Of a stretch of DNA of 64,000 nucleotides, positions 33,646-42,616 are shown piece by piece. The notes beneath the pieces were generated by a model that worked only from the letters and a program-made list of their open reading frames with translations, was not told the DNA's origin and searched no databases. The position numbers and the translations under genes were made by a program. How positions within the stretch are numbered: position 1 is the stretch's first letter; every line of letters starts with the position of its first letter. The stretch lies in contig NZ_CP098812.1 in the NCBI RefSeq assembly GCF_036825535.1, positions 1,178,001-1,242,000 of the forward strand, in the 5' to 3' direction. The stretch is from Parasalinivibrio latis. GTDB taxonomy: Bacteria; Pseudomonadota; Gammaproteobacteria; Enterobacterales; Vibrionaceae.

Positions 33646-33887
33646 TCAAAGTTCTATTCTTTGCACAGGTTAAAGAGTTGGTTGGAACCGCTTCACTTGA
33701 TATTGATGAAGGGTTTGAAACTGCTGAACAACTCCGGGCGCATTTGGCTCAGCGTGGCGACAAATGGAGCCTGGCACTTGAACCGGGCAAATTGCTGGTG
33801 GCGGTAAACCAAACTATTTCGCCTTTGGATACTTCGTTGGCTGATGGTGATGAAGTGGCATTTTTCCCGCCGGTTACCGGAGGTTGA
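33642..33887 (+). CDS. moaD: Molybdopterin synthase sulfur carrier subunit MoaD
   Basis: This 81-residue ubiquitin-like protein ends in VTGG; the terminal Gly-Gly is thiocarboxylated to deliver sulfur for the dithiolene group. DGDEVAFFPPVTGG is the conserved C-terminal segment. It overlaps moaC by four bases and is followed directly by moaE. Confidence 0.95.
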   Translation: MIKVLFFAQVKELVGTASLDIDEGFETAEQLRAHLAQRGDKWSLALEPGKLLVAVNQTISPLDTSLADGDEVAFFPPVTGG

Positions 33888-33888
33888 T

Positions 33889-34341
33889 GTGATTTCCGTT
33901 CAGGAGACAGATTTTTCTGTCGCAGAGGAATATGAACGCCTTAGCCAGGGTACACAATCCGGTGCCATTGTTACCTTCGTTGGTAAAGTCCGGGACTTTA
34001 ATGAAGGGGATGATGTTTCTGGGCTGACTCTGGAGCATTACCCTGGAATGACCGAAAAATGCCTTAATGACATTGTGGATGAGTCCAAAAGCCGTTGGCC
34101 ATTAGGACAGGTTCGAGTCATCCACCGTGTGGGGGCAATGGCTCCAGGCGATCAAATCGTCTTTGTCGGCGTAACCAGTGCACATCGCAAGGCTGCATTT
34201 GAAGCGGCTGAATTTGTCATGGACTATCTGAAAACCCGGGCACCGTTCTGGAAAAAAGAGCGTCTGGGCAATAACGACAACCGTTGGGTTGAGGCCAGGG
34301 CCTCCGACAATGATGCTGCGGATAAATGGTCTGAGAAATAA
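33889..34341 (+). CDS. moaE: Molybdopterin synthase catalytic subunit MoaE
   Basis: This 150-residue partner of MoaD converts cyclic pyranopterin monophosphate to molybdopterin. GAIVTFVGKVRDFNEGDDVS, LEHYPGMTEKCL, HRVGAMAPGDQIVFVGV and APFWKKER with the catalytic Lys residues are visible. It starts with GTG at 33889 behind GGAGG formed by the end of moaD, two bases after the moaD stop; the ATG at 33844 lies inside moaD and is not used. It is the last gene of the operon. Confidence 0.95.
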   Translation: MISVQETDFSVAEEYERLSQGTQSGAIVTFVGKVRDFNEGDDVSGLTLEHYPGMTEKCLNDIVDESKSRWPLGQVRVIHRVGAMAPGDQIVFVGVTSAHRKAAFEAAEFVMDYLKTRAPFWKKERLGNNDNRWVEARASDNDAADKWSEK

Positions 34342-34375
34342 CCCAGTGAATGGGGTCAAACCTGCCAGTCATTCG

Positions 34376-34410
34376 AAAGGGAGCCTTTATGCCGGGCTCC
34401 CTTTTTTTAT
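34376..34410 (+). terminator. Terminator of moaABCDE
   Basis: AAAGGGAGCC and GGCTCCCTTT arms are followed by a T7 run. Confidence 0.88.
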
Positions 34411-34429
34411 TTCTATACCTTCAAAAACT

Positions 34430-34457
34430 AAAAGCCTCCGCAAGGGAGGCTTTGTTT
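34430..34457 (+). terminator. Second hairpin behind moaE
   Basis: AAAGCCTCC-GCAA-GGGAGGCTTT is followed by a short T-rich tail. Confidence 0.65.
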
Positions 34458-34885
34458 AGTCAGACCAAAGGGTTACTTTGTCTTTTCCGGTGTTTCTTTC
34501 TTTGTACGTGATGGTTGTACACCATGGCGTACTCGTGCACTAAGGGCGTGAGAGTGATAGCACGCTGGTCTCATCGATGTTCTCTTCTTATATAGGGTCA
34601 GATGTATGCAACCCTGCGATATTCCTAAATAAATTAGGCTCGCATTAACGCGTATGTTGCGCCCAATTTTCTTCTATTTCAATGGTTACACTGTAATTAA
34701 TTTACGTATATAGAACATTGTTATAACCAATTGAGCTCGTGGCGAAATAGTTATTAAAAACACACTGTTAAACGCCCATTTTTTACCATTTTGGTGACAA
34801 GTGTGTTTTTAGCTGATTGCTATACTCCCAAATGTACACGGTATCTGTGTGCTACTAGACGGATTGTCAAATTGAGGAGGACGCT
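34458..34885. other. Intergenic region upstream of the 53-residue gene
   Basis: No gene of known type is visible. It contains two hairpins: GTACG-N2-ATGG with CCAT-N2-CGTAC at 34504-34532, and a perfect 10-bp inverted repeat AAAAACACAC/GTGTGTTTTT at 34756-34810. A TATACT element near 34822 may be the -10 box of the downstream small gene. Confidence 0.4.
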
Positions 34886-35047
34886 GTGAAACATAAGGGT
34901 TACAGCAACAAACGAATCAGGCAAATGCTTAATGATATTCAGGAAAACATGCAAAATGACGATGAAGTCGATGAGATGATGCGTGAGAAGAAGTCAGATA
35001 ACTCGCCATCCGATCAGTTTGAAAATCTGGACGAAAACCAGAAATAG
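34886..35047 (+). CDS. Small charged protein of unknown function, 53 residues
   Basis: A GTG start follows a strong GAGGAGG ribosome site, and the frame ends in TAG at 35047 with a terminator 40 bases later. The product begins MKHKGYSNKRIRQMLNDIQ and ends SDQFENLDENQK. It has a basic N-terminus and a strongly acidic, polar remainder, no cysteine, no signal peptide and no membrane segment; it is probably helical. I do not recognise the family. Ribosome site, isolated position and own terminator support a real gene; the function is unknown. Confidence 0.7.
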   Translation: MKHKGYSNKRIRQMLNDIQENMQNDDEVDEMMREKKSDNSPSDQFENLDENQK

Positions 35048-35081
35048 CACATTAGACAATATCGTTATTCTCAAGTATCAC

Positions 35082-35112
35082 GAGGGGCAAACTGGATTTC
35101 TTGCCCCTTTAA
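35082..35112 (+). terminator. Terminator behind the 53-residue gene
   Basis: GGGGCAA and TTGCCCC arms surround a 10-base loop and are followed by TTTAATAAGTTTTT. Confidence 0.7.
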
Positions 35113-35748
35113 TAAGTTTTTCATTTTTTTTGCCCTTTCAACGCCAATTGTTGGCTCATTTAGCCCCAAGTTGCCCGAAGTGAAAATTTATTCATGTTTT
35201 TCATGAAAGACTTTCTTATTTACTTTCAGATATCAAATATGAAATCGAGATGAAGATCTCATTGAGTTGAAGCTGATCGCCCGTATTTTTTGAAGCTCAT
35301 CATCTTCGGTGACTTATTTTGGGCTTTGGCAAAAAATTTTCCGGGATGCAGAAATTAGATAGGCGTGTTTATTTATTCTTTTTGAATGGTTGAGTATTCA
35401 TGTGGAATCAATAATAAATATTGTATTTACGCCATGAATGCAACATAAAATGCTTAATAATCATCCAAAATCCGATTCATTTATTATATTTTTCTTATTT
35501 TGTGGCTATTAACAACTATAAAACCTATCGCTGGTTGTTAATATGGAGTATTTGACTATTTGTAAACGGTTTTGGTTGTATAATGTAATTTTTTAGTTCC
35601 ATTTTCTGGTAAATTACTTTGGTAATTGGTATGGTTTCAGTCAACTCTCTGGTCGGACTGCTCAACAATTTGTACTAATGCAGATTGTCAGAACCGCCGA
35701 TCTAGGGAATGCCATGGATGCAATTTAAGGACGAGATTGGAGTTTTTA
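35113..35748. other. Long AT-rich leader/promoter region of oppA
   Basis: No gene is visible in these roughly 640 AT-rich bases. A likely -10 element TATAAT is at 35579-35584, with a TTGACT at 35552-35557 that is too far away (21 bases) for an ordinary -35 box. The resulting oppA leader of about 160 bases would leave room for small-RNA control, as GcvB does on oppA in enterobacteria, but no pairing site was identified. Confidence 0.4.
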
Positions 35749-37389
35749 ATGATTAAAAACAAAATCACTCAGGCGCTTATGATCAGCGCAGGGATGGCAA
35801 TGTCACTGGGTGCCATGACGGCACAAGCTGCTGAGGTTCCAGCAGGCGTTAAGTTGGCAGACGTACAGGAACTTGTACGTGGTAATGGTACTGAGGTCGC
35901 GTCTCTCGACCCACACAAAGTGGAGGGCGTCCCAGAGTCACACGTGCTCCGTGACCTGCTTGAAGGTCTTGTGATTCAGGATGCCGCAGGTAATACCATT
36001 GCGGGCACCGCAGAATCTTGGTCGACTGAAGATAACAAGACGTTTACTTTCAAGATCCGCAAAGATGCCAAATGGTCAAATGGTGATCCGGTAACTGCTC
36101 ACGATTTTGAATACAGCTTTAAGCGTGCGGCTGACCCAGCGACGGCATCCCCTTATGCCTGGTACATCGAATACACCAAAATGCTTAATGCCAAAGACAT
36201 CATTGCAGGGAAAAAATCCTCCAGTGAATTGGGCGTTAAAGCGCTGGATGATCATACCTTGGTGTTAGAGACGGAAGTTCCGTTACCGTACTTTGTTAAG
36301 ATGCTGGCACATACCACAATGTATCCTGTGCATAAGGCAACCATTGAGAAGTTCGGTGACAGTTGGACCAAGCCAGGTAATTTTGTCGGAAATGGTGCTT
36401 ATACCCTAACTGACTGGGTCGTAAATGAAAAAATCGTTCTCGAACGCAATTCAAACTATTGGGATAACACGGATACTGTTGTCGATAAAGTGACTTTCCT
36501 GCCGATAGAAAACCAGAATGCTGAGATGAACCGTTTCCTTTCCGGGGAAATCGACATTACTTATGAAGTGCCTAACGAGCAGTATCGTCGATTGGCTAAG
36601 CAATACCCTGAAAACGTCGTCGTTTCTCCTAATCTGTGTACCTACTACTACGGATTTAATACGCAAAAAGCACCATTCAATGATGTTCGGGTTCGTAAGG
36701 CGCTGTCTTACACTATCGACCGAGATATTGTGACCAAAGCCATCCTTGGTCAGGGCCAAAAACCTGCATATGCACTGACTCATAGCGGAATTACCGGTTT
36801 CAGCCCGGATCTGCCTGAATATGCCAAATTGAGCCAGAAAGAACGAAATGCCAAAGCAAAAGAACTGCTTACTGAAGCAGGTTTTGGTGAAGGTAAACCT
36901 CTGGACTTTACACTGCTGTACAACACCAGTGAAAACCACAAGAAAATTGCCGTTGCAATCCAATCTATGTGGAAAAAATCGCTGGGTGGTTTCGTTAAAG
37001 TAGAACTTGAAAATCAGGAATGGAAAACCTATCTGGACAACAGCAAGCAGGGCAACTTTGATGTTCGTCGTGCAGGCTGGTGTGCTGATTACAATGAAGC
37101 ATCAACATTCCTTTCCATCGCTGAGACAGAAAATGGCTCGAATGACCAGAAGTACTCCAGCGAAATCTATGATGATGCGATGAAAAAAGCGGCTACTGAA
37201 GCCAAGTCTGATGAAGAGCGTAATGCGCTTTACGCGATTGCAGAAGCACAGCTAGCCAAGGATATGCCAATCGCGCCTATCTACCAGTATGTCCAACCTC
37301 GTCTGGTGAGTACCAGCGTTGGTGGTTACCCCGAAAATAACCCGCAAGACAATATCTACACCAAAGATATGTACAAAATTGCAAAATAA
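35749..37389 (+). CDS. oppA: Oligopeptide ABC transporter periplasmic binding protein
   Basis: This 546-residue SBP family 5 protein has an N-terminal signal peptide ending near TAQAA. Family features include TFKIRKDAKWSNGDPVTAHD, DIVTKAILGQGQKPAYALT and NFDVRRAGWCADYNEASTFL. It captures oligopeptides in the periplasm and hands them to OppBCDF. The ATG at 35749 has TTGGAG upstream; earlier in-frame codons would disrupt the signal peptide. A 70-base gap to oppB without a clear terminator allows higher expression of oppA within one operon. Confidence 0.96.
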   Translation: MIKNKITQALMISAGMAMSLGAMTAQAAEVPAGVKLADVQELVRGNGTEVASLDPHKVEGVPESHVLRDLLEGLVIQDAAGNTIAGTAESWSTEDNKTFTFKIRKDAKWSNGDPVTAHDFEYSFKRAADPATASPYAWYIEYTKMLNAKDIIAGKKSSSELGVKALDDHTLVLETEVPLPYFVKMLAHTTMYPVHKATIEKFGDSWTKPGNFVGNGAYTLTDWVVNEKIVLERNSNYWDNTDTVVDKVTFLPIENQNAEMNRFLSGEIDITYEVPNEQYRRLAKQYPENVVVSPNLCTYYYGFNTQKAPFNDVRVRKALSYTIDRDIVTKAILGQGQKPAYALTHSGITGFSPDLPEYAKLSQKERNAKAKELLTEAGFGEGKPLDFTLLYNTSENHKKIAVAIQSMWKKSLGGFVKVELENQEWKTYLDNSKQGNFDVRRAGWCADYNEASTFLSIAETENGSNDQKYSSEIYDDAMKKAATEAKSDEERNALYAIAEAQLAKDMPIAPIYQYVQPRLVSTSVGGYPENNPQDNIYTKDMYKIAK

Positions 37390-37459
37390 TAACGGGTGAT
37401 TCTTTTCATGCGCCCACAATTGATGTGGGCGCATGTTTTCAAGCATATGTGAGATGCTT

Positions 37460-38380
37460 ATGTTTAGATTAATACTAAATCGCGTGTTGGAAGCGATTCC
37501 AACTCTATTGGTGCTTATCACCATATCTTTTTTCCTGATGCGTTTCGCACCCGGAAATCCTTTCTCCTCTGAAAAAGCATTACCCCCTGAGGTAATGGAA
37601 AATATCAATGCTAAATATGGCTTGGACAAACCCGTCTCTGAACAATACCTGACATATTTAGGTAATATCGTTCAGGGTGATTTTGGTCCATCGTTCAAAT
37701 ATAAGGATTACAGTGTTAACGAGCTGATTTCCGGCGCTTTGCCAGTATCGGCCAAAGTTGGCGCAGTGGCCTTTGTATTCACAATTGCTATCGGCGTGTT
37801 TGTCGGGACCATAGCTGCACTGCGACAAAACAGCTGGATAGATTACCTGATAATGTCCTCGGCAATGGCCGGGGTGGTGATGCCTTCTTTTGTGTTAGCG
37901 CCGATACTGATATACGTCTTTTCTATAAACCTTGGTTGGCTGCCAGCCGGCGGTTGGAACGGTGGCGCATGGCAGTACATGGTCTTACCGGTTATCGGTA
38001 TGTCCCTGCTCTATGTTGCAACGTTTGCCCGTATTACCCGTGGCAGCATGATCGAAACCCTGAACAGTAACTTTATCCGCACTGCGAAAGCCAAGGGGCT
38101 CAGCATGTCTTACATCATTGTGAAACATGCGCTGAAACCGGCGATGTTGCCTGTGGTCTCCTATATGGGGCCAGCTTTTGTCGGCATCATTACCGGCTCT
38201 GTGGTTATTGAAACGATTTTCGGTTTACCGGGAATTGGCAAACTCTTCGTTAACGCCGCCTTTAATCGCGACTACTCCCTTGTGCTGGGTATTACTATCC
38301 TGATAGGGGCACTGTTTATTGTCTTCAATGCCATCGTTGACATCTTGCTCGCTTGGCTGGATCCGAAGATTCGTTATTGA
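37460..38380 (+). CDS. oppB: Oligopeptide ABC transporter permease OppB
   Basis: This 306-residue inner-membrane permease has six transmembrane helices. The N-terminus FRLILNRVLEAIPTLLVLI and length match Escherichia coli OppB; the ATP-binding-protein contact loop (EAA motif) is around FIRTAKAKGLSMSYIIVKHA. FVGIITGSVVIETIFGLPG and NRDYSLVLG near the end are conserved. The ATG at 37460 gives the family start. It pairs with OppC to form the channel. Confidence 0.96.
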   Translation: MFRLILNRVLEAIPTLLVLITISFFLMRFAPGNPFSSEKALPPEVMENINAKYGLDKPVSEQYLTYLGNIVQGDFGPSFKYKDYSVNELISGALPVSAKVGAVAFVFTIAIGVFVGTIAALRQNSWIDYLIMSSAMAGVVMPSFVLAPILIYVFSINLGWLPAGGWNGGAWQYMVLPVIGMSLLYVATFARITRGSMIETLNSNFIRTAKAKGLSMSYIIVKHALKPAMLPVVSYMGPAFVGIITGSVVIETIFGLPGIGKLFVNAAFNRDYSLVLGITILIGALFIVFNAIVDILLAWLDPKIRY

Positions 38381-38390
38381 GGGTAGGGTT

Positions 38391-39305
38391 ATGATTTTAA
38401 GAAAAGAAGAAACAGAGCAGGCGCTGGACAACTTTTCCAGCCAATTGGAAGTTGAAGGGCGAAGCCTTTGGCAGGATGCCCGCATCCGCTTTATGCGTAA
38501 TAAAGCCGCGATGACCAGCTTGTTTATCCTCTCAATGATCACGCTGTGGGTGGTCTTTGGTCCTATGTTTGCGTTTTACGCATTTGATGATACGGACTGG
38601 TATGCGATGCATGCAGCACCAACCTTTGGTGCTGAGGGGCATTATTTCGGTACTGATGCCCTCGGCAGGGATTTGTATGTCCGTACATTGATGGGCGGCC
38701 GAATTTCCTTGATGGTCGGTATCCTCGGTGCCTTGGTGGCCGTTGTAATTGGTACGATTTACGGGGCGACATCTGGCTACATGGGTGGTCGGGTTGACCG
38801 CGTAATGATGCGGGCGTTGGAAATTCTCAGCTCAATACCTTTTATGTTCTTTGTTATCGTTTTGGTGACCTTCTTTGGCCGGAATATCGTATTAATATTC
38901 GTGGCTATTGGTGCCATTTCCTGGCTGGATATGGCCCGTATCGTTCGAGGCCAGACCCTCAGCCTGAGAAGCAAAGAATTTATTGAGGCGGCACACGTCA
39001 GTGGTGTGAGCAGCCGCAATATTATACTTCGCCATATTGTGCCCAATGTACTGGGAATTGTAGCCGTGTATTCAACATTGCTGATTCCGAGCATGATCCT
39101 GACCGAATCTTTCCTGAGTTTCCTTGGTCTGGGTGTTCAGGAGCCAATGACCAGTTGGGGAGCACTGCTTCAGGAAGGTGCTCAAACAATGGAATTGGCT
39201 ATCTGGCAACTGGTTTTCCCAACCCTTTTCATGGTGACGACACTGATGTGTTTTAACTATGTGGGTGATGGCCTGCGCGATGCGCTGGATCCAAAAGATC
39301 GATAA
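38391..39305 (+). CDS. oppC: Oligopeptide ABC transporter permease OppC
   Basis: This 304-residue permease has a polar N-terminal region, then six helices. HYFGTDALGRDLYVRTLMGG and the EAA loop EFIEAAHVSGVSSRNIILRH followed by PNVLG are diagnostic. SFLGLGVQEPMTSWG near the C-terminus also matches. It starts at the ATG at 38391, ten bases after the oppB stop codon. Confidence 0.96.
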   Translation: MILRKEETEQALDNFSSQLEVEGRSLWQDARIRFMRNKAAMTSLFILSMITLWVVFGPMFAFYAFDDTDWYAMHAAPTFGAEGHYFGTDALGRDLYVRTLMGGRISLMVGILGALVAVVIGTIYGATSGYMGGRVDRVMMRALEILSSIPFMFFVIVLVTFFGRNIVLIFVAIGAISWLDMARIVRGQTLSLRSKEFIEAAHVSGVSSRNIILRHIVPNVLGIVAVYSTLLIPSMILTESFLSFLGLGVQEPMTSWGALLQEGAQTMELAIWQLVFPTLFMVTTLMCFNYVGDGLRDALDPKDR

Positions 39306-39314
39306 GGAGGAAGT

Positions 39315-40280
39315 ATGGGCCTGTTAGATGTTAAGGACCTGCGTGTCGAATTTACTACTCAGGATGGAATTGTCACTGCGGTAAACGACCTGAATTTCTC
39401 TCTGGAACAGGGGGAAACGCTTGGAATTGTGGGTGAGTCCGGTTCCGGCAAAAGCCAGACGGTTTTTGCCATCATGGGCCTTTTGGCGAAAAACGGAATG
39501 ATCAAAGGCAGTGCCAAATTTGAGGGTAGGGAAATCCTGAACCTGCCTGAGCGTGAACTGAACAAAGTACGCGCAGAGCAAATTGCCATGATTTTCCAGG
39601 ATCCAATGACCTCCCTGAACCCTTATATGAAGGTCAGTGATCAACTGATGGAAGTATTGATGCTGCACAAGGGGATGGGGAAAGCTGAGGCATTTGAAGA
39701 GTCTGTACGCATGCTTGAGGCGGTGAAAATCCCTGAGGCAAGAAAACGTATTTCCATGTATCCCCATGAGTTTTCTGGCGGTATGCGCCAGCGTGTGATG
39801 ATTGCCATGGCGCTTTTATGCCGCCCAAAACTCCTGATTGCAGACGAGCCAACTACTGCACTGGATGTGACTGTTCAGGCACAGATCATGGAGTTGTTGA
39901 ATGAGCTGAAAAGTGAGTTCAATACAGCGATTATTATGATTACCCATGATCTTGGGGTAGTCGCCGGTTCTTGTGACAAAGTATTGGTGATGTATGCCGG
40001 CCGAACTATGGAATACGGCAAGGTCAATGAGATTTTCTACCAACCCAGCCACCCTTATACAGAGGGCCTGCTGAAGGCTATTCCTCGCCTGGATACTGAG
40101 GGAGAGGTTCTTCCAACCATTCCGGGTAATCCCCCTAATTTGCTGCGCCTGCCTCCAGGTTGCCCGTATCAGGACCGTTGCCACCGGGCATCAAGCCGTT
40201 GTAAGCAGGACTCTCCTGTACTGACGCCATTTGCTGATGGCCGTCTTCGTGCGTGTTTTTCTGATCAGGAGGCATGGTAA
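39315..40280 (+). CDS. oppD: Oligopeptide ABC transporter ATPase OppD
   Basis: This 321-residue ATPase has Walker A GESGSGKS, signature FSGGMRQRVMIAMAL, Walker B LLIADEPTTALD and a C-terminal oligopeptide-transporter domain with the cysteine-rich PPGCPYQDRCHRASSRC, which in some relatives binds an iron-sulfur cluster. It starts 9 bases after oppC behind AAGGAGG and shares one base with the oppF start (TAATG). Confidence 0.96.
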   Translation: MGLLDVKDLRVEFTTQDGIVTAVNDLNFSLEQGETLGIVGESGSGKSQTVFAIMGLLAKNGMIKGSAKFEGREILNLPERELNKVRAEQIAMIFQDPMTSLNPYMKVSDQLMEVLMLHKGMGKAEAFEESVRMLEAVKIPEARKRISMYPHEFSGGMRQRVMIAMALLCRPKLLIADEPTTALDVTVQAQIMELLNELKSEFNTAIIMITHDLGVVAGSCDKVLVMYAGRTMEYGKVNEIFYQPSHPYTEGLLKAIPRLDTEGEVLPTIPGNPPNLLRLPPGCPYQDRCHRASSRCKQDSPVLTPFADGRLRACFSDQEAW

Positions 40281-41269
40281 TGAGCGTTGCAGAAAAGAAC
40301 TTACTCCTTGATGTTAAGGATCTTAAGGTCCATTTCCCGATTGCCGCTAAGTCTGCCTGGCCCTGGAGCAAACCCACCCCGCTCAAAGCGGTGGACGGCG
40401 TAAATATTCGCCTATATGAAGGTGAGACGCTGGGCGTGGTAGGTGAATCAGGCTGTGGTAAATCTACTCTCGCTCGCGCTGTCATCGGCTTGGTTGAAGC
40501 TACCGAGGGGGAGGTCGTCTGGTTGGGGCAGGATCTGACCAAGCTGGATGAAGTGAAAAAACGCAGCAAACGTAAAGAGATCCAGATGATTTTCCAGGAT
40601 CCGCTTGCGTCACTTAACCCAAGAATGAATATTGGCGACATCATTGCTGAGCCTCTTAAGACTTTCTATCCGGAGCTTAGCAAGAATGAAGTGAAATCAC
40701 GTGTGCAGAAGATGATGACCAAGGTAGGACTCCTGCCAAACGTCATTAACCGTTATCCCCACGAATTTTCTGGTGGCCAGTGCCAGCGAATCGGTATTGC
40801 CAGAGCGCTGATTTTGGAGCCGAAACTGATAATTTGTGATGAGCCGGTATCTGCGTTGGATGTATCCATCCAGGCACAGGTTGTCAATCTCCTGAAAGAG
40901 CTGCAAAAAGAGATGGGGCTTAGCCTGATCTTTATCGCACATGACCTTTCAGTGGTAAAACATATATCGGATCGCGTACTTGTGATGTACCTGGGGAATG
41001 CAGTAGAGCTTGCTGAGGGGAATGCGCTGTTTGATGAACCGCGCCACCCATATACAAAAGCATTGATGTCAGCCGTGCCTATTCCGGATCCGGATGTGGA
41101 AAGGAGCAAGGTAATTCAGCTTCTCGAAGGGGATCTCCCTTCTCCGATGAACCCGCCTTCCGGTTGTGTATTCCGTACCCGCTGCCCAATTGCCAGTGAT
41201 GAGTGCGCAAAGCGTAAACCGGAATTACGTGGCGATGACCACCATGCGGTTTCCTGCCATAAGGCTTAA
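40280..41269 (+). CDS. oppF: Oligopeptide ABC transporter ATPase OppF
   Basis: This 329-residue second ATPase has Walker A GESGCGKS, signature FSGGQCQRIGIARAL and Walker B LIICDEPVSALD. The C-terminal domain has PPSGCVFRTRCPIASDEC. It starts at the ATG that overlaps the oppD stop codon by one base. It is the last gene of oppABCDF and is followed by a terminator. Confidence 0.96.
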   Translation: MSVAEKNLLLDVKDLKVHFPIAAKSAWPWSKPTPLKAVDGVNIRLYEGETLGVVGESGCGKSTLARAVIGLVEATEGEVVWLGQDLTKLDEVKKRSKRKEIQMIFQDPLASLNPRMNIGDIIAEPLKTFYPELSKNEVKSRVQKMMTKVGLLPNVINRYPHEFSGGQCQRIGIARALILEPKLIICDEPVSALDVSIQAQVVNLLKELQKEMGLSLIFIAHDLSVVKHISDRVLVMYLGNAVELAEGNALFDEPRHPYTKALMSAVPIPDPDVERSKVIQLLEGDLPSPMNPPSGCVFRTRCPIASDECAKRKPELRGDDHHAVSCHKA

Positions 41270-41297
41270 GAAAGTTATTCCAACCATGCGATATGGT

Positions 41298-41327
41298 TTA
41301 GCGCGGCGAAAGCCGCGCTTTTTTTAT
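41298..41327. terminator. Terminator behind oppF
   Basis: AGCGCGGC-GAAA-GCCGCGCT is followed by a T7 run. It also faces the end of the leftward roxA. Confidence 0.9.
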
Positions 41328-41344
41328 ACGGTGTACGAAACCAA

Positions 41345-42484
41345 TCAGTCTTCTGGAAACCAGTATCCGAGGTTTGAGAGAGAGACAATGCAATCCAAAA
41401 ATGCGGGATTGTTGAGTGCATGACCCAAGTCTGAACCTGTCACGGATTCTTGGTCACAAAGCGCTTTCGCTGCATCACCACACCCTTCCGGCAATTCGTA
41501 AGTTTCACCGTTAATGAACATCAGGTGAGGGGTATCGGGGTAATAGAAGGTACGCAGGCCAGCGACTTTGGACAGCGGTGCACCTTCTTCGAGAAACTGA
41601 ACCAATTCGTCTGCCCGCCAGTTTGGCTCAGCAGGGACAATATCCAGTTCGTGACGGGACTGACTGAGGTATTCGCCCATCCAGCGTCGTTTGAGTTCCT
41701 TATCGTCTGCCAGTTTCATCAGCATCGTATCGAGGCGATTGAAGTCATCCTCTGTGATTGCACTATGAGCCTTCCGGGCTTCCATTTCTGGATTATGGTA
41801 ATGGATGTCACCGGCTTCGTTGGCAATGGCAAAATCAGCAAAACTGCTGAGAAGCTCCTGTTTCTTTGGTGAACGATAACCGACCGAGAAGCTCATAGAC
41901 TCTTCGATGGAAGTGCCTTCATGTGGGAAACCGGGTGGAATGTAGAGAATATCTCCCGGCTCCAGTTCTGTATCAATAATGGCTTCAAAGCCGGTGATCT
42001 GGCGCAGGCCAGTGTGGAGGTTTGCTTCTTCGTAGTTTCCCTTGTCACCTACGCGCCAGTGGCGGCGACCGCTTCCCTGGATGATAAATACGTCATACTG
42101 GTCGATATGGGGGCCAACGCCTCCGCCCGGCAGGGAGTAGCAAATCATGACATCGTCAAAGAGCCAGCCTGGCAGGACACGGAATGGCTCAGCCAGAGCC
42201 TGTGGCCCCGGATGCCAGTGGTTGGATGCCTGAACAATAAGCTGGGAGCCAGTGTCAGGCAGATTGTCAAAACTGTCAAAGGGGCCGTGACTCACCAGCC
42301 ACTGACCATCTTTTTGAATCACTAGGCGTGAATCAACTTCTTCTTCCATCGCAAGGCCGGCCAGCTCATCTGGGGACAGTGCATCGTCAAAATCGGCAAA
42401 ACCGGCACGAATGACCGTGGGTTTTTTTTGCCAGTAGGTTTTCAGGAAGGTATCGAAGTCGAAGTTCAGCTGATACATACTCAT
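41345..42484 (-). CDS. roxA: Ribosomal protein uL16 3-hydroxylase RoxA (YcfD)
   Basis: This 379-residue Fe(II)/2-oxoglutarate oxygenase of the JmjC/cupin type hydroxylates an arginine of ribosomal protein uL16 in Escherichia coli. The iron-binding HxD is in GPHIDQYDVFIIQGSGRRHW, and the distal His in FPHEGTSIEESMSFSVGYR. FLKTYWQKKPTVIRAGF near the start and the winged-helix C-terminal region agree with the family. Single gene; start MSMYQLNFDFDTF. Confidence 0.93.
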   Translation of the reverse strand: MSMYQLNFDFDTFLKTYWQKKPTVIRAGFADFDDALSPDELAGLAMEEEVDSRLVIQKDGQWLVSHGPFDSFDNLPDTGSQLIVQASNHWHPGPQALAEPFRVLPGWLFDDVMICYSLPGGGVGPHIDQYDVFIIQGSGRRHWRVGDKGNYEEANLHTGLRQITGFEAIIDTELEPGDILYIPPGFPHEGTSIEESMSFSVGYRSPKKQELLSSFADFAIANEAGDIHYHNPEMEARKAHSAITEDDFNRLDTMLMKLADDKELKRRWMGEYLSQSRHELDIVPAEPNWRADELVQFLEEGAPLSKVAGLRTFYYPDTPHLMFINGETYELPEGCGDAAKALCDQESVTGSDLGHALNNPAFLDCIVSLSNLGYWFPED

Positions 42485-42573
42485 TTAGCCAGGGTATTAA
42501 AGTGGCAGTCAGTATATACCCATGCGACGCCAATATGCAGGTGTCAGTGAGAATTGGTTGGTATTTCCAGATA

Positions 42574-42603
42574 CAAAAAAACCCGGCTCGGAAGCCGGGT
42601 TAT
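42574..42603 (-). terminator. Terminator behind purB
   Basis: Leftward AACCCGGCTTCCGAGCCGGGTT with a T7 tail. Confidence 0.92.
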
Positions 42604-42616
42604 CCGTCAGGCTGAA

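Noticed and set aside
35552..35584. Standard sigma-70 promoter for oppA
   Set aside because: The TATAAT is good, but the TTGACT lies 21 bases away instead of about 17, so the pair is not called as a promoter.
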